Assembly: GCA_023392475.1 (NCBI GenBank)
Contig: JAEVZA010000392.1
Coordinates: 1 to 18,029, forward strand
Length of the DNA stretch: 18,029 nt
Direction: 5' to 3'
DNA from: Actinomycetes bacterium
GTDB lineage: Bacteria > Actinomycetota > Acidimicrobiia > Acidimicrobiales > Microtrichaceae
Shown here one piece after another: positions 7,195 through 14,143 of the stretch. The stretch's first letter is position 1, and each line of letters opens with the position of its first letter. The translations under genes and the position numbers were made by a program. Below the pieces are notes generated by a model that was given only the letters and a program-made list of their open reading frames with translations, made no database searches and was not told the DNA's origin.

Positions 7195-7200
7195 TAACGT
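7195..7200 (+). promoter_or_regulatory. Putative -10 element upstream of SURF1
   Basis: TAACGT is followed by eight nucleotides (CGGGAGCG) and ATG 7209. It could give a leaderless SURF1-TetR transcript in addition to read-through from the acyl-CoA synthetase gene. The GGAG inside the spacer is too close to the ATG to be a good ribosome site. Confidence 0.5.
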
Positions 7201-7208
7201 CGGGAGCG

Positions 7209-8045
7209 ATGTACGACTTCCTCCGCCGGCCGGCGTGGATCGTGTCCCACGTCCTGATCGCGCTGCTGATCCTGGCGATGATCGGGCTCGGCTTCTGGCA
7301 GCGTCAGCGGTGGATCGACGAGAAGGCGAAGACGGACCGGCTCGAGGCGATGTCGAACGCTCGGCCGGTGCCGCTCGACGACGTCGTGCACGCGTCGACC
7401 AGGCCGGACGGCGTCCCCGAGGGCGCGGAGTACCGGCGCGTCCAGGTCACCGGCACCTACGACGGCTCCGCCGAGGTGCTGATCCGCAACCGGTCCCAGG
7501 GCGGCGCCCCGGGCGCGTGGGTGCTGACGCCGCTCGTCCAGGCCGACGGCACCGTCGTCCCGGTCGTGCGGGGCTGGGTGCCGCTCGACGTCGACCCGCC
7601 GGCGCCGCCCTTCCCGGGGTCGGAGCCGCCCACCGGGCCGGTCACCGTCACGGGCGTCGTGCAGCGCACGCAGCAGCGCGGGCTGTTCGGCGGCACGGAC
7701 CCGGAGACCGGTCGGCTGCGGACGATGGCCCGCGTCGACCTCGACCGGTTCGCGAAGCAGGCCGGGGGCCCGATCGAGCCCGTCTACGTCGTGCTCGACG
7801 GCCAGACCCCGCCGCAGCCGAAGGCCGCCGGCGCGCAGACCGCCCTGCCGCAGCAGGTCGAGCTCGAGCTCCCGACGCCGTCGACGAACTTCTCCTACAT
7901 GATCCAGTGGTGGATCTTCGCCACCATCGCGCTGGTCGGGTACCCGCTCGTGCTGCGCCGCGTGGCGAGGAACCGGGCAAAGGGCGACGCCACGCCCGAC
8001 GACGACGACGTCGACAGCGACGTGCCCCTGGCGAGCGGTGTCTGA
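7209..8045 (+). CDS. SURF1 family cytochrome oxidase assembly protein
   Basis: SURF1 helps insert heme a into the oxidase subunit CtaD and acts at the cytoplasmic membrane. The 278-residue protein has the family's two-helix topology: an N-terminal helix at about 10-30 ending in GFWQRQR, a large extracytoplasmic domain, and a C-terminal helix at about 231-249 preceded by NFSYMIQWW (from N227). The domain carries VTGTYD, EVLIRNRSQGGAPGAWVLTPL and VVRGWVP, all family hallmarks. The tail is acidic (DDDDVDSD). It is not beside any cox/cta gene here, which is unusual in general but seen in actinobacteria. It overlaps the downstream TetR gene by 8 nt, so the two are translationally linked. Confidence 0.93.
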   Translation: MYDFLRRPAWIVSHVLIALLILAMIGLGFWQRQRWIDEKAKTDRLEAMSNARPVPLDDVVHASTRPDGVPEGAEYRRVQVTGTYDGSAEVLIRNRSQGGAPGAWVLTPLVQADGTVVPVVRGWVPLDVDPPAPPFPGSEPPTGPVTVTGVVQRTQQRGLFGGTDPETGRLRTMARVDLDRFAKQAGGPIEPVYVVLDGQTPPQPKAAGAQTALPQQVELELPTPSTNFSYMIQWWIFATIALVGYPLVLRRVARNRAKGDATPDDDDVDSDVPLASGV

Positions 8046-8622
8046 CACCCGCGAGCGGATCATGTCCGCCGCGATCCGCTGCGTGGAGCGCTCCGGCGTG
8101 CGGGCGGTGTCGGTCGAGGACGTGGCCGGCGAGGCGGGCGTCTCGCGCACGACGATCTACCGGTACTTCCCGGGCGGGCGCCCGCAGCTCGTGTCCGAGA
8201 CCGCGACGTGGGAGGTCGGTCGCTTCTGGCGACGGCTCGCCGAGGCGGTGGCCGACCTGCCGACGCTCGAGGACCGGCTCGTCGCCGGGCTCGTCATCGG
8301 CACGAAGATGATCCGCCGGAGCCGGATCATGGCCAACCTGATGGATCCCGACCTGGACGAGCTCGTCAGCGCGTTCCAACCGAGCGAGTCGCTCGTGCAC
8401 CAGGTCATCCGGGACTACCTGCGGGACCTCCTCGTGGAGGAGGGGGCGGCGGGGCGGCTGCGCGACGGCGTCGACCCGACCGAGGCGGCCGACTACGTCA
8501 CGCGCATGATCCTGTCGTACCTCGGCAGCCCCGCCGGCTGGGACCTGACGGACCGGGAGCAGACCCGGGACCTCGTGCGCACCCAGATCCTGGCGGGGAT
8601 CGTGCTCCCCACCCCGGCCTAG
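8038..8622 (+). CDS. TetR/AcrR family transcriptional regulator (first)
   Basis: One-domain DNA-binding repressor type, 194 residues. The N-terminal helix TRERIMSAAIRC (4-15) and the helix-turn-helix VEDVAGEAGVSRTTIYRYF (26-44) are standard TetR; the usual FxxK position reads FPGGR. The C-terminal ligand domain is not recognisable. GTG 8038, inside the end of SURF1, is chosen because the next start (ATG 8062) would remove helix 1. It is co-transcribed with SURF1 and probably with the acyl-CoA synthetase, so it may respond to an acyl-CoA or fatty acid and control this operon; that is inference. It resembles the second TetR gene downstream in sequence and length of the DNA-binding region, suggesting duplication. 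Confidence 0.92.
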   Translation: MSDTRERIMSAAIRCVERSGVRAVSVEDVAGEAGVSRTTIYRYFPGGRPQLVSETATWEVGRFWRRLAEAVADLPTLEDRLVAGLVIGTKMIRRSRIMANLMDPDLDELVSAFQPSESLVHQVIRDYLRDLLVEEGAAGRLRDGVDPTEAADYVTRMILSYLGSPAGWDLTDREQTRDLVRTQILAGIVLPTPA

Positions 8623-8633
8623 ATCCGGGCGTT

Positions 8634-8677
8634 CTGTTCGTCCGAAGTGGGTGGAAACCGCCGCTTCCGACGAACAG
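8634..8677 (+). terminator. Long hairpin after the first TetR gene
   Basis: CTGTTCGTC (8634-8642) pairs with GACGAACAG (8669-8677) over 9 bp; after one C-C mismatch, GAAG (8644-8647) pairs with CTTC (8664-8667), and GG/CC pairs continue toward a loop around GAAA. It begins 12 nt after the stop codon and is the strongest intergenic hairpin of the window, likely ending the acyl-CoA synthetase-SURF1-TetR transcript. No U-tract follows. Confidence 0.65.
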
Positions 8678-8765
8678 ATCGGGATGGAGGGGTGCGCGGG
8701 CGCGGGGTGGGCGGGCGTGCGGTGCGGGTGGGACCGTGCCCGGGTCCGTGAGACGGATCGCGTCC

Positions 8766-8809
8766 ATGTGTCGCACATCACAGGCCAGGCGCGTTGTGGT
8801 GAGACACAT
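8766..8809. promoter_or_regulatory. Operator-like inverted repeat upstream of the second TetR gene
   Basis: ATGTGTCGCAC (8766-8776) and GTGAGACACAT (8799-8809) are inverted copies matching at 10 of 11 positions, with a 22-nt spacer. The right arm touches the -35 hexamer. A related half-site GTGTCACATC (8819-8828) overlaps the -10 and start codon. The arrangement suggests autoregulation by the TetR encoded directly downstream. Confidence 0.5.
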
Positions 8810-8822
8810 CCGGTCTTAGTGT
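8794..8822 (+). promoter_or_regulatory. Promoter of the second TetR gene (-35 TTGTGG, -10 TAGTGT)
   Basis: TTGTGG (8794-8799), a 17-nt spacer and TAGTGT (8817-8822) match a standard housekeeping sigma promoter. The -10 lies 7 nt before ATG 8830, which predicts a leaderless mRNA. It is the best-formed promoter in the window. Confidence 0.65.
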
Positions 8823-8829
8823 CACATCG

Positions 8830-9555
8830 ATGGTCGTCGAAGCCGGGGGGCGCACGAGCGGGACGGACGCCGGGACCAACGGTGCCCTCGCCGCCGGGAC
8901 CACCGCTCCGACCCCGACCCCGGGCGCAGCGCCGGACCTGTCCGTCGCCTTCCTGCCCGGCTCCCAGGAGGAGCGGGTCGCCGACGCCATGCTCACCTGC
9001 ATCGGCCGGTGGGGCCTCGGCAAGACCACGATCGAGGACGTCGCCCGTGAGGCGCGGCTGTCCCGGGCGACCGTCTACCGGCTCTTCCCGGGTGGCAAGC
9101 ACGCCATCGTCCGTGCGGGCGTCGTCACCGAGGTCGGCCGGCTCGTCGCCGCCCTGAACGACGACCTCCGGTCCGTCGAGGACCTGGAGACCTGCCTCGC
9201 CCGGGCGGTCAGCCTCGCCACCACGTTCCTGCGGGGGAACGAGGCGCTGCAGTACCTCCGCGAGCACGAGCGCGAGTCCCTCGAGGCGTTCCTGGCCTTC
9301 GACCGGCTCGACACCGTCTTCCTCCTGGCCGGCAGCACGCTCGGCCCGTCGCTGCTCCGGTTCCTCACGCCCGAGCGAGCGTCCCAGGTCGCGATGTGGT
9401 GCGCACGGATCGTCGTGTCGCACCTGCTGCACCCGTCCGACGACGTCGACCCCGCCGACGAGGCCGTCGCCCGCCGGATCGTCCACCAGTTCCTGATGCC
9501 GGGCATCGAGCCCGGCGGGTCCGCCGCCGCTCCGGCGCCGACCACCCCCCACTGA
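8830..9555 (+). CDS. TetR family transcriptional regulator (second)
   Basis: A 241-residue regulator with a low-complexity Ala/Gly/Thr/Pro N-terminal extension (1-40), then helix 1 (EERVADAMLTCIGRWG, 47-62) and a helix-turn-helix TTIEDVAREARLSRATVYRLF (66-86) followed by PGGK. The C-terminal domain is of unknown ligand specificity. The extension is unusual, but the promoter spacing supports ATG 8830 and I see no better internal start. It shares the order of motifs with the first TetR (IEDVA.EA.[LV]SR.T.YR.FPGG, then TEVGR/WEVGR), consistent with paralogy. It lies 26 nt upstream of the diiron protein gene on the same strand and probably regulates it and itself. Confidence 0.93.
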   Translation: MVVEAGGRTSGTDAGTNGALAAGTTAPTPTPGAAPDLSVAFLPGSQEERVADAMLTCIGRWGLGKTTIEDVAREARLSRATVYRLFPGGKHAIVRAGVVTEVGRLVAALNDDLRSVEDLETCLARAVSLATTFLRGNEALQYLREHERESLEAFLAFDRLDTVFLLAGSTLGPSLLRFLTPERASQVAMWCARIVVSHLLHPSDDVDPADEAVARRIVHQFLMPGIEPGGSAAAPAPTTPH

Positions 9556-9568
9556 CCCTCCACACGAC

Positions 9569-9573
9569 AGGAG
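9569..9573 (+). promoter_or_regulatory. Ribosome binding site deciding the diiron protein start
   Basis: AGGAG is 8 nt before ATG 9582. The reading frame is open for another 186 nt upstream, but that part overlaps the TetR gene; this site fixes the start. Confidence 0.75.
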
Positions 9574-9581
9574 CCAGTCCC

Positions 9582-10709
9582 ATGCCCACCAACGAGGAGC
9601 TCATCGGCCGGGCCGACGTGGATGACCTCGAGGCCATCCTCGCCGTCACCAACAGCGATCGCCACGAGGTGATCTCGTCGGTCGCGCAGCACTCCGACGC
9701 GATCTTCACGTGGGACTACGAGAAGGGCGCGCGGCCGGCGCTGGACAAGCTCTACGAGAAGGCCAAGGTCTCGATGTGGAACGGCGAGACCGACCTCCCG
9801 TGGGAGACCGAGGTGGACCAGGAGGCGATCGTCATCGCCAACGCCGAGCAGAACGGCGCGCAGGGGCTCGGGCTCGCCGACTTCGACGTGACCGGCACCC
9901 CGTTCGAGCACTGGACCGAGGCGCAGTGGATGAAGCTCGGGATCGAGAGCCAGAACTGGACCCTCAGCCAGTTCATGCACGGTGAGCAGGGCGCGCTGAT
10001 CTGCACCGCCAAGATCGTCGAGACCGTGCCGTGGATCGACGCCAAGTACTACGCGTCCACCCAGGTGATGGACGAGGCCCGCCACGTCGAGGTGTTCGCC
10101 AAGTACCTCGACACGAAGCTGTCGGGCCACTACCCGGTGAACGCCCACCTCAAGATGCTGCTGGACGACATCGTCACCGACTCGCGGTGGGACATGACGT
10201 ACCTCGGCATGCAGATCATGGTGGAGGGCCTGGCGCTCGCCGCCTTCGGGTTCATGCACCAGATGACGACCGAGCCGCTCCTGAAGCAGCTGCTCCGGTA
10301 CGTGATGAGCGACGAGGCCCGCCACGTGGCGTTCGGCGTGCTGTCGCTCAAGGAGTTCTACGAGGGGCTGAGCGACGCCGAGATCTTCGAGCGCCAGCAG
10401 TTCGCCTTCGAGGCCGCGGTGCGGATGCGGGACCGGTTCCTCCAGCAGGAGGTCTGGGAGCGCATGGACGTGCCGGTCAAGGAGGCCATCGAGCTGGTGA
10501 TGCGCACGCCCACGCGCCAGATGTTCCAGATGATGCTGTTCTCGAAGATCGTGCCGAACTGCAAGAAGCTCGGCCTGCTCGACCGCAACGACAAGTGGCT
10601 GCGGCACCGCTTCGAGGAGATCGGCGTCATCCAGTTCGAGGACTGGGTCGACACCGGCGAGGAGTACGAGGCGTTCGCGCTCACCGACGCGGACCAGCGC
10701 ACCGCCTGA
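9582..10709 (+). CDS. Ferritin-like diiron-carboxylate protein
   Basis: A 375-residue helical protein with a full set of diiron ligands in two repeated blocks: E135 (HGEQGA), E165 and H168 (DEARHVEVF), E215 (MVEGLALAA), E245 and H248 (DEARHVAFG). The spacing E-30-ExxH is the same in both halves, as expected of a duplicated two-helix unit of the ferritin/ribonucleotide reductase R2/AurF-like superfamily. It is likely an oxygen-activating oxidase or oxygenase; the substrate is not evident. It is much longer than storage ferritins (about 160), so an enzyme is more likely than iron storage. There is no signal peptide. It follows a TetR gene by 26 nt and is probably co-transcribed with it. Its last codons and stop are part of a 28-bp duplication. 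Confidence 0.85.
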   Translation: MPTNEELIGRADVDDLEAILAVTNSDRHEVISSVAQHSDAIFTWDYEKGARPALDKLYEKAKVSMWNGETDLPWETEVDQEAIVIANAEQNGAQGLGLADFDVTGTPFEHWTEAQWMKLGIESQNWTLSQFMHGEQGALICTAKIVETVPWIDAKYYASTQVMDEARHVEVFAKYLDTKLSGHYPVNAHLKMLLDDIVTDSRWDMTYLGMQIMVEGLALAAFGFMHQMTTEPLLKQLLRYVMSDEARHVAFGVLSLKEFYEGLSDAEIFERQQFAFEAAVRMRDRFLQQEVWERMDVPVKEAIELVMRTPTRQMFQMMLFSKIVPNCKKLGLLDRNDKWLRHRFEEIGVIQFEDWVDTGEEYEAFALTDADQRTA

Positions 10710-10747
10710 GCGGCGGGGAGCGGAGGGGACCGCCTGAGCGGCGGCGG
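10701..10747. repeat. 28-bp partial duplication around the diiron gene stop codon
   Basis: ACCGCCTGAGCGGCGG occurs at 10701-10716 and again at 10729-10744, 28 nt apart. The first copy contains the last two codons and the TGA of the gene. Each copy can form a small CCGC/GCGG hairpin with CTGA in the loop. Confidence 0.8.
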
Positions 10748-10785
10748 GCCGACGAACTCGGCACGAGGGCGTCGGGGGGCTCCAG

Positions 10786-10791
10786 TAACCT
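10786..10791 (+). promoter_or_regulatory. Putative -10 of the winged-helix gene-dapA-rnj operon (leaderless)
   Basis: TAACCT is followed by GAACCCG (7 nt) and ATG 10799. No Shine-Dalgarno is present. As the following genes are overlapping or 1 nt apart, this element may drive dapA and rnj as well. Confidence 0.5.
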
Positions 10792-10798
10792 GAACCCG

Positions 10799-11422
10799 AT
10801 GTCCGACCCCTCCCTGCCGGTGCTCCTCGCGCTGCGCCTGCGCAGCTTCGCGTCGGCGGAGGACGTCGCCGAGCGGTCGGGTCTGGCACCGGAGGTCGTC
10901 GCCTCGGAGCTCGCGTCGAGCGCCGAGGCGGGCTGGGCCGTGCACCGGGACGGCCGCGTCAGCGGTTGGAGCCTCACCGCCGACGGTCGCCGCCGGGGCG
11001 AGGAGCTGCTGGCCCTCGAGCTGGAGGAGACGGGAGCGCGAGCCCGCGTCGAGGCGTCGTACCGCTCGTTCCTCCAGCTGAACGGCGAGCTGCTGGCGGT
11101 GTGCACCGACTGGCAGGTCGTGGTCGTGGACGGCGAGCAGTCGGTCAACGACCACGCGGACGCCACGCACGACGCGGCGGTGCTCGCCCGGCTGGACGAG
11201 CTGCACGCGGCCGCGGTCCCGGTCGCCGAGGAGCTCGGCACCACCCTCCACCGGTTCGGTCCGTACGGGCCGCGGCTGGCGGCCGCGCACGAGCGCGTCC
11301 GCGCCGGTGACCACGACTGGCTCACGAGGCCGACCATCGACTCGTACCACACGGTGTGGTTCGAGCTGCACGAGGACCTGCTCGCCACACTCGGGCGCGA
11401 GCGCAGTCAGGAGCACGCATGA
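10799..11422 (+). CDS. Uncharacterised protein with predicted N-terminal winged helix
   Basis: I do not recognise a named family for this 207-residue protein. The first 65 residues look like a small winged helix-turn-helix: FASAEDVAERSGLAPEVVASELAS (17-40), then a wing around HRDGRVSGWSLTADGRRRGEE. The rest is helical, rich in Ala/Glu/Leu, with well-formed motifs FGPYGPRLAAAHERV and RPTIDSYHTVWFELHEDLLATLG that look like conserved blocks of an unnamed domain. It overlaps dapA by 4 nt (ATGA), so translation of dapA is probably coupled to it. A role as regulator of the operon is possible but unproven. Confidence 0.8.
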   Translation: MSDPSLPVLLALRLRSFASAEDVAERSGLAPEVVASELASSAEAGWAVHRDGRVSGWSLTADGRRRGEELLALELEETGARARVEASYRSFLQLNGELLAVCTDWQVVVVDGEQSVNDHADATHDAAVLARLDELHAAAVPVAEELGTTLHRFGPYGPRLAAAHERVRAGDHDWLTRPTIDSYHTVWFELHEDLLATLGRERSQEHA

Positions 11423-12300
11423 CCCCCAGGTTCGGTCGGGTGATCACCGCCATGGTCACCCCGTTCGACGACCGCGGCGAGCTCGACCTCGACGCCGCGG
11501 CCGAGCTGGCCAACTGGCTGGTCGAGACGGGCAGCGACGGCCTCGTGCTCGCCGGCACCACGGGCGAGGGTCCGGCCCTCACCGACTCCGAGTGCCTCGC
11601 GCTCTTCCGCCGCGTCCGCGCCGAGGTGGGCGTCCCGCTGCTCGCGGGGGTGAGCTCCAACAGCACGGCGCACGCCGTGGAGCTCGCCCGCCGCTCGTCG
11701 GACACCGGGGTCGACGGCGTCCTCACCGTCACGCCGTACTACAACCGCCCGTCGCAGGCCGGAATCGAGGCCCACTTCCGAGCCGTGGCCGCGGCCACGC
11801 CGCTGCCGGTCCTGCTGTACGACATCCCGGTGCGCACCGGTCGCAAGATCGAGACGTCCACGCTCCTGCGGCTCGCCCGGGAGGTGCCGAACGTCGTCGG
11901 CGTGAAGGACGCGGCCGGCAACCCCGCCGAGTCCGCGCGACTCGCCGCCGGGGCGCCGTCCGACTTCGAGCTCTACAGCGGGGACGACAACATGACGCTG
12001 CCACTCCTGGCCGTCGGCGCCGTCGGCGTCATCTCGGTGGCCTCGCACTGGGTGGGCCGGCAGATGGGGGAGATGGTGCAGGCGTTCGAGAAGGGCGACG
12101 TCGAGACCGCTCGCCGCGTCAACGCCCGGCTGCTGCCGTCGTACGACTTCGAGACGGGCGACGACGCACCCAACCCGCTGCCGGCCAAGGCGCTGCTGCG
12201 GGTGCTCGGGCTGCGCGTGGGGGAGTGCCGGCCGCCGATGGGCGTCGCCCCCGACGGTCTGGGCGACCGGGCCCGCCTCGTGCTGGACGGGTTGGCCTGA
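11419..12300 (+). CDS. dapA: 4-hydroxy-tetrahydrodipicolinate synthase
   Basis: First committed step of lysine/diaminopimelate synthesis, condensing pyruvate with aspartate semialdehyde through a Schiff base. The 293-residue TIM-barrel protein has LAGTTGEGP (about 41-49), TPYYNRPSQ (Y107-Y108), Y134 and R139 in LLYDIPVRTG, and Schiff-base K163 in GVKDAAGN, matching the E. coli residues Y133, R138 and K161. Length is normal. ATG 11419 is supported by AGGAG 5 nt upstream and by the usual N-terminus (FGRVITAMVTPF); an upstream ATG in frame (11356) lies inside the preceding gene. It starts within the stop of the winged-helix gene and is followed after one nucleotide by rnj, so the three form an operon. 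Confidence 0.97.
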   Translation: MTPRFGRVITAMVTPFDDRGELDLDAAAELANWLVETGSDGLVLAGTTGEGPALTDSECLALFRRVRAEVGVPLLAGVSSNSTAHAVELARRSSDTGVDGVLTVTPYYNRPSQAGIEAHFRAVAAATPLPVLLYDIPVRTGRKIETSTLLRLAREVPNVVGVKDAAGNPAESARLAAGAPSDFELYSGDDNMTLPLLAVGAVGVISVASHWVGRQMGEMVQAFEKGDVETARRVNARLLPSYDFETGDDAPNPLPAKALLRVLGLRVGECRPPMGVAPDGLGDRARLVLDGLA

Positions 12301-12301
12301 C

Positions 12302-13960
12302 GTGGCGCCCCCCGTCCACATCACGTTCCTCGGCGGCCTCGGCGAGATCGGCCGGAACTGCGCGGCGCTCGAGCTCGAGGGCCAGATCCTGCTCATCGAC
12401 TGCGGGCTCATGTTCCCCGACAACGACATGCTCGGCGTCGACCTCGTGCTGCCCGACTTCACGTGGCTCATCGAGCGCGCGGACGACATCGTCGGCTGCA
12501 TCGCCACGCACGGCCACGAGGACCACGTCGGCGGCCTCTCGTACCTGCTGCGGGAGGCGAGCTTCCCGGTGTTCGGCACCGAGCTCACGCTCGGGCTCGC
12601 CCGGGGCCGCATCGAGGAGTCCGGGCTGCTGCAGCGGACCGACCTCACCGTCGTGGCCGACGGCGAGACGTGGGAGATCGGCCCGTTCGACGTCGAGTTC
12701 ATCCCGACCACGCACTCGGTGCCGCAGGCCGTCGCCACGGCGTTCCACACGCCGCAGGGCACGATCGTCCACTCGGGCGACTTCAAGATCGACCTCACGC
12801 CGGTGGACGGCCGCCTGACCGACCTGTCGCGCCTCGGCGCGCTGGCCGACGGCGACGGCGTCCGGCTCCTGCTCGCGGACTCCACGAACGCGGACCAGCG
12901 CGGCCACTCCCGCTCGGAGACCGACGTCGGTCGGGTGCTCTACAACCTCATGCACGAGCAGGAGGGGCGGCGGGTGATCGTCGCCTGCTTCGCCAGCCAC
13001 ATCCACCGCATCCAGCAGCTCGCCGACGCGGCGATCGCCTTCGACCGCGTCATCGCGCCGCTCGGCCGCTCGATGCGCCGCAACATCACGATGGCCCGCG
13101 AGCTCGGCCTGCTGGACATCCCCGACCGCTCGATGATCGACGTCGAGGAGGTCGACCGCCACGAGCCGGGTCGGGTCATGGTGCTGTCGACCGGCTCCCA
13201 GGGCGAGTCGATGTCGGCGCTCACGCTGCTGGCCGGCCAGGAGAACCGCTGGCTCAAGCTGCACCCCGATGACACCGTGATCCTGTCGAGCCACCCGATC
13301 CCCGGCAACGAGCACGCCGTCACGAAGGTGATCGACAACCTCTTCCGCCAGGGCGTCGAGGTCGTGCACTCCGGCGTGTCCGACGTGCACGCCACCGGCC
13401 ACGCGAAGGCCGAGGAGCTGAAGCTCTACCAGTCGATCCTGCGCCCCGAGTACTTCGTGCCGGTGCACGGCGAGTACCACCACCTGGTGGCCCACGCCCG
13501 GCTGGCCGAGCAGATGGGGACCCCGCACGACCACATCGTCCTGGCCGAGGACGGCGACCGGCTCGTGCTGGACGACGACGGCCTGCGCGAGGTGGGGCGC
13601 GTCCCGGCCGACTACGTCTACGTGCACGGCACGGTGGGCGACATCGGCACGGGCGTCCTCGCGGACCGCCGCATCCTCGCGGACGAGGGCGTGGTGGCGG
13701 TCATCGTCTGCGTCGACCGCAAGCGCAAGCGACTCGTCGCCGGGCCGCGCATCACGACGCGCGGCTGGGTGTACGAGCAGGAGTCGGGCGAGCTGCTGTC
13801 CGACCTCGAGGCGCGCGTGCGTGGCGCGGTGGAGACGGCGCTGGCCGAGGGCGCGGATCCCGGCAAGCTCGAGAAGGCCGTGCGGAAGGCCGCCGGCAGC
13901 TTCGTGTCGGACCGCACGCGCCGCCGCCCGATGATCGTGCCGGTCGTCCTCGACGCCTGA
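12302..13960 (+). CDS. rnj: Ribonuclease J
   Basis: Metallo-beta-lactamase/beta-CASP ribonuclease with 5'-3' exo- and endonuclease activity in RNA processing and decay. The 552-residue protein shows the zinc motif THGHEDHVGG (H70, H72, D74, H75), THSVPQA, GDFKID (D160), and the beta-CASP/C-terminal motifs HATGHAK (H363, H367) and VPVHGEYHHL (H389). A C-terminal domain follows (GDIGTGVLADRRILADEG onward). Length matches bacterial RNase J (about 555). GTG 12302 directly after the dapA stop (TGA, one base, GTG) has only a weak ribosome site, so it depends on coupling to dapA translation. The dapA-rnj order is conserved in actinobacteria. Confidence 0.97.
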   Translation: MAPPVHITFLGGLGEIGRNCAALELEGQILLIDCGLMFPDNDMLGVDLVLPDFTWLIERADDIVGCIATHGHEDHVGGLSYLLREASFPVFGTELTLGLARGRIEESGLLQRTDLTVVADGETWEIGPFDVEFIPTTHSVPQAVATAFHTPQGTIVHSGDFKIDLTPVDGRLTDLSRLGALADGDGVRLLLADSTNADQRGHSRSETDVGRVLYNLMHEQEGRRVIVACFASHIHRIQQLADAAIAFDRVIAPLGRSMRRNITMARELGLLDIPDRSMIDVEEVDRHEPGRVMVLSTGSQGESMSALTLLAGQENRWLKLHPDDTVILSSHPIPGNEHAVTKVIDNLFRQGVEVVHSGVSDVHATGHAKAEELKLYQSILRPEYFVPVHGEYHHLVAHARLAEQMGTPHDHIVLAEDGDRLVLDDDGLREVGRVPADYVYVHGTVGDIGTGVLADRRILADEGVVAVIVCVDRKRKRLVAGPRITTRGWVYEQESGELLSDLEARVRGAVETALAEGADPGKLEKAVRKAAGSFVSDRTRRRPMIVPVVLDA

Positions 13961-13985
13961 GCCGGGACGCCGGCGGGCCATCCGC

Positions 13986-14013
13986 TTCGCATCGCAACGA
14001 TCGGGATCGCGAA
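13986..14013 (+). terminator. Weak inverted repeat after rnj
   Basis: TTCGC-ATC (13986-13993) pairs with GAT-C-GCGAA (14005-14013) with a single bulged C, 25 nt after the rnj stop. It could be a terminator or a protein site; there is no U-tract. The rest of this 183-nt gap shows no clear promoter. Confidence 0.3.
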
Positions 14014-14131
14014 CGGTAGGACGGAAGTCACGCGCTCCGACGTGGTCGCGCGTCACACCGTCCGGCCACACTGGATCCGGATCCCCGTTCGGGCCCGCGG
14101 CCCCCGTCGCCCGCCCGCTCCCGCCCCCCTC

Positions 14132-14137
14132 GGAGGT
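14132..14137 (+). promoter_or_regulatory. Ribosome binding site deciding the MMPL start
   Basis: GGAGGT, a perfect anti-Shine-Dalgarno match, stands 6 nt before GTG 14144. It is the strongest ribosome site in the window and argues against the in-frame upstream GTG and ATG-like starts near 14042, whose product would begin with a Pro/Arg-rich non-family segment. Confidence 0.8.
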
Positions 14138-14143
14138 CAGGTC

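Noticed and set aside
7096..9581. Defence or toxin-antitoxin system built on the SURF1-TetR-TetR stretch
   Set aside because: SURF1 and the TetR regulators have ordinary known roles; no nuclease, toxin, transposase or phage gene is present.
11356..11418. Upstream in-frame start for dapA
   Set aside because: It lies within the preceding gene and would add a non-family Arg/Ala-rich segment; AGGAG before 11419 and the normal DapA N-terminus decide the start.
14042..14143. N-terminal extension of the MMPL protein
   Set aside because: The residues are Pro/Arg-rich and unlike MMPL N-termini, and GGAGGT with correct spacing marks GTG 14144.
13961..14143. Riboswitch or leader RNA before the MMPL gene
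   Set aside because: Only a short bulged inverted repeat and a C-rich stretch are visible; nothing matches a known riboswitch core.
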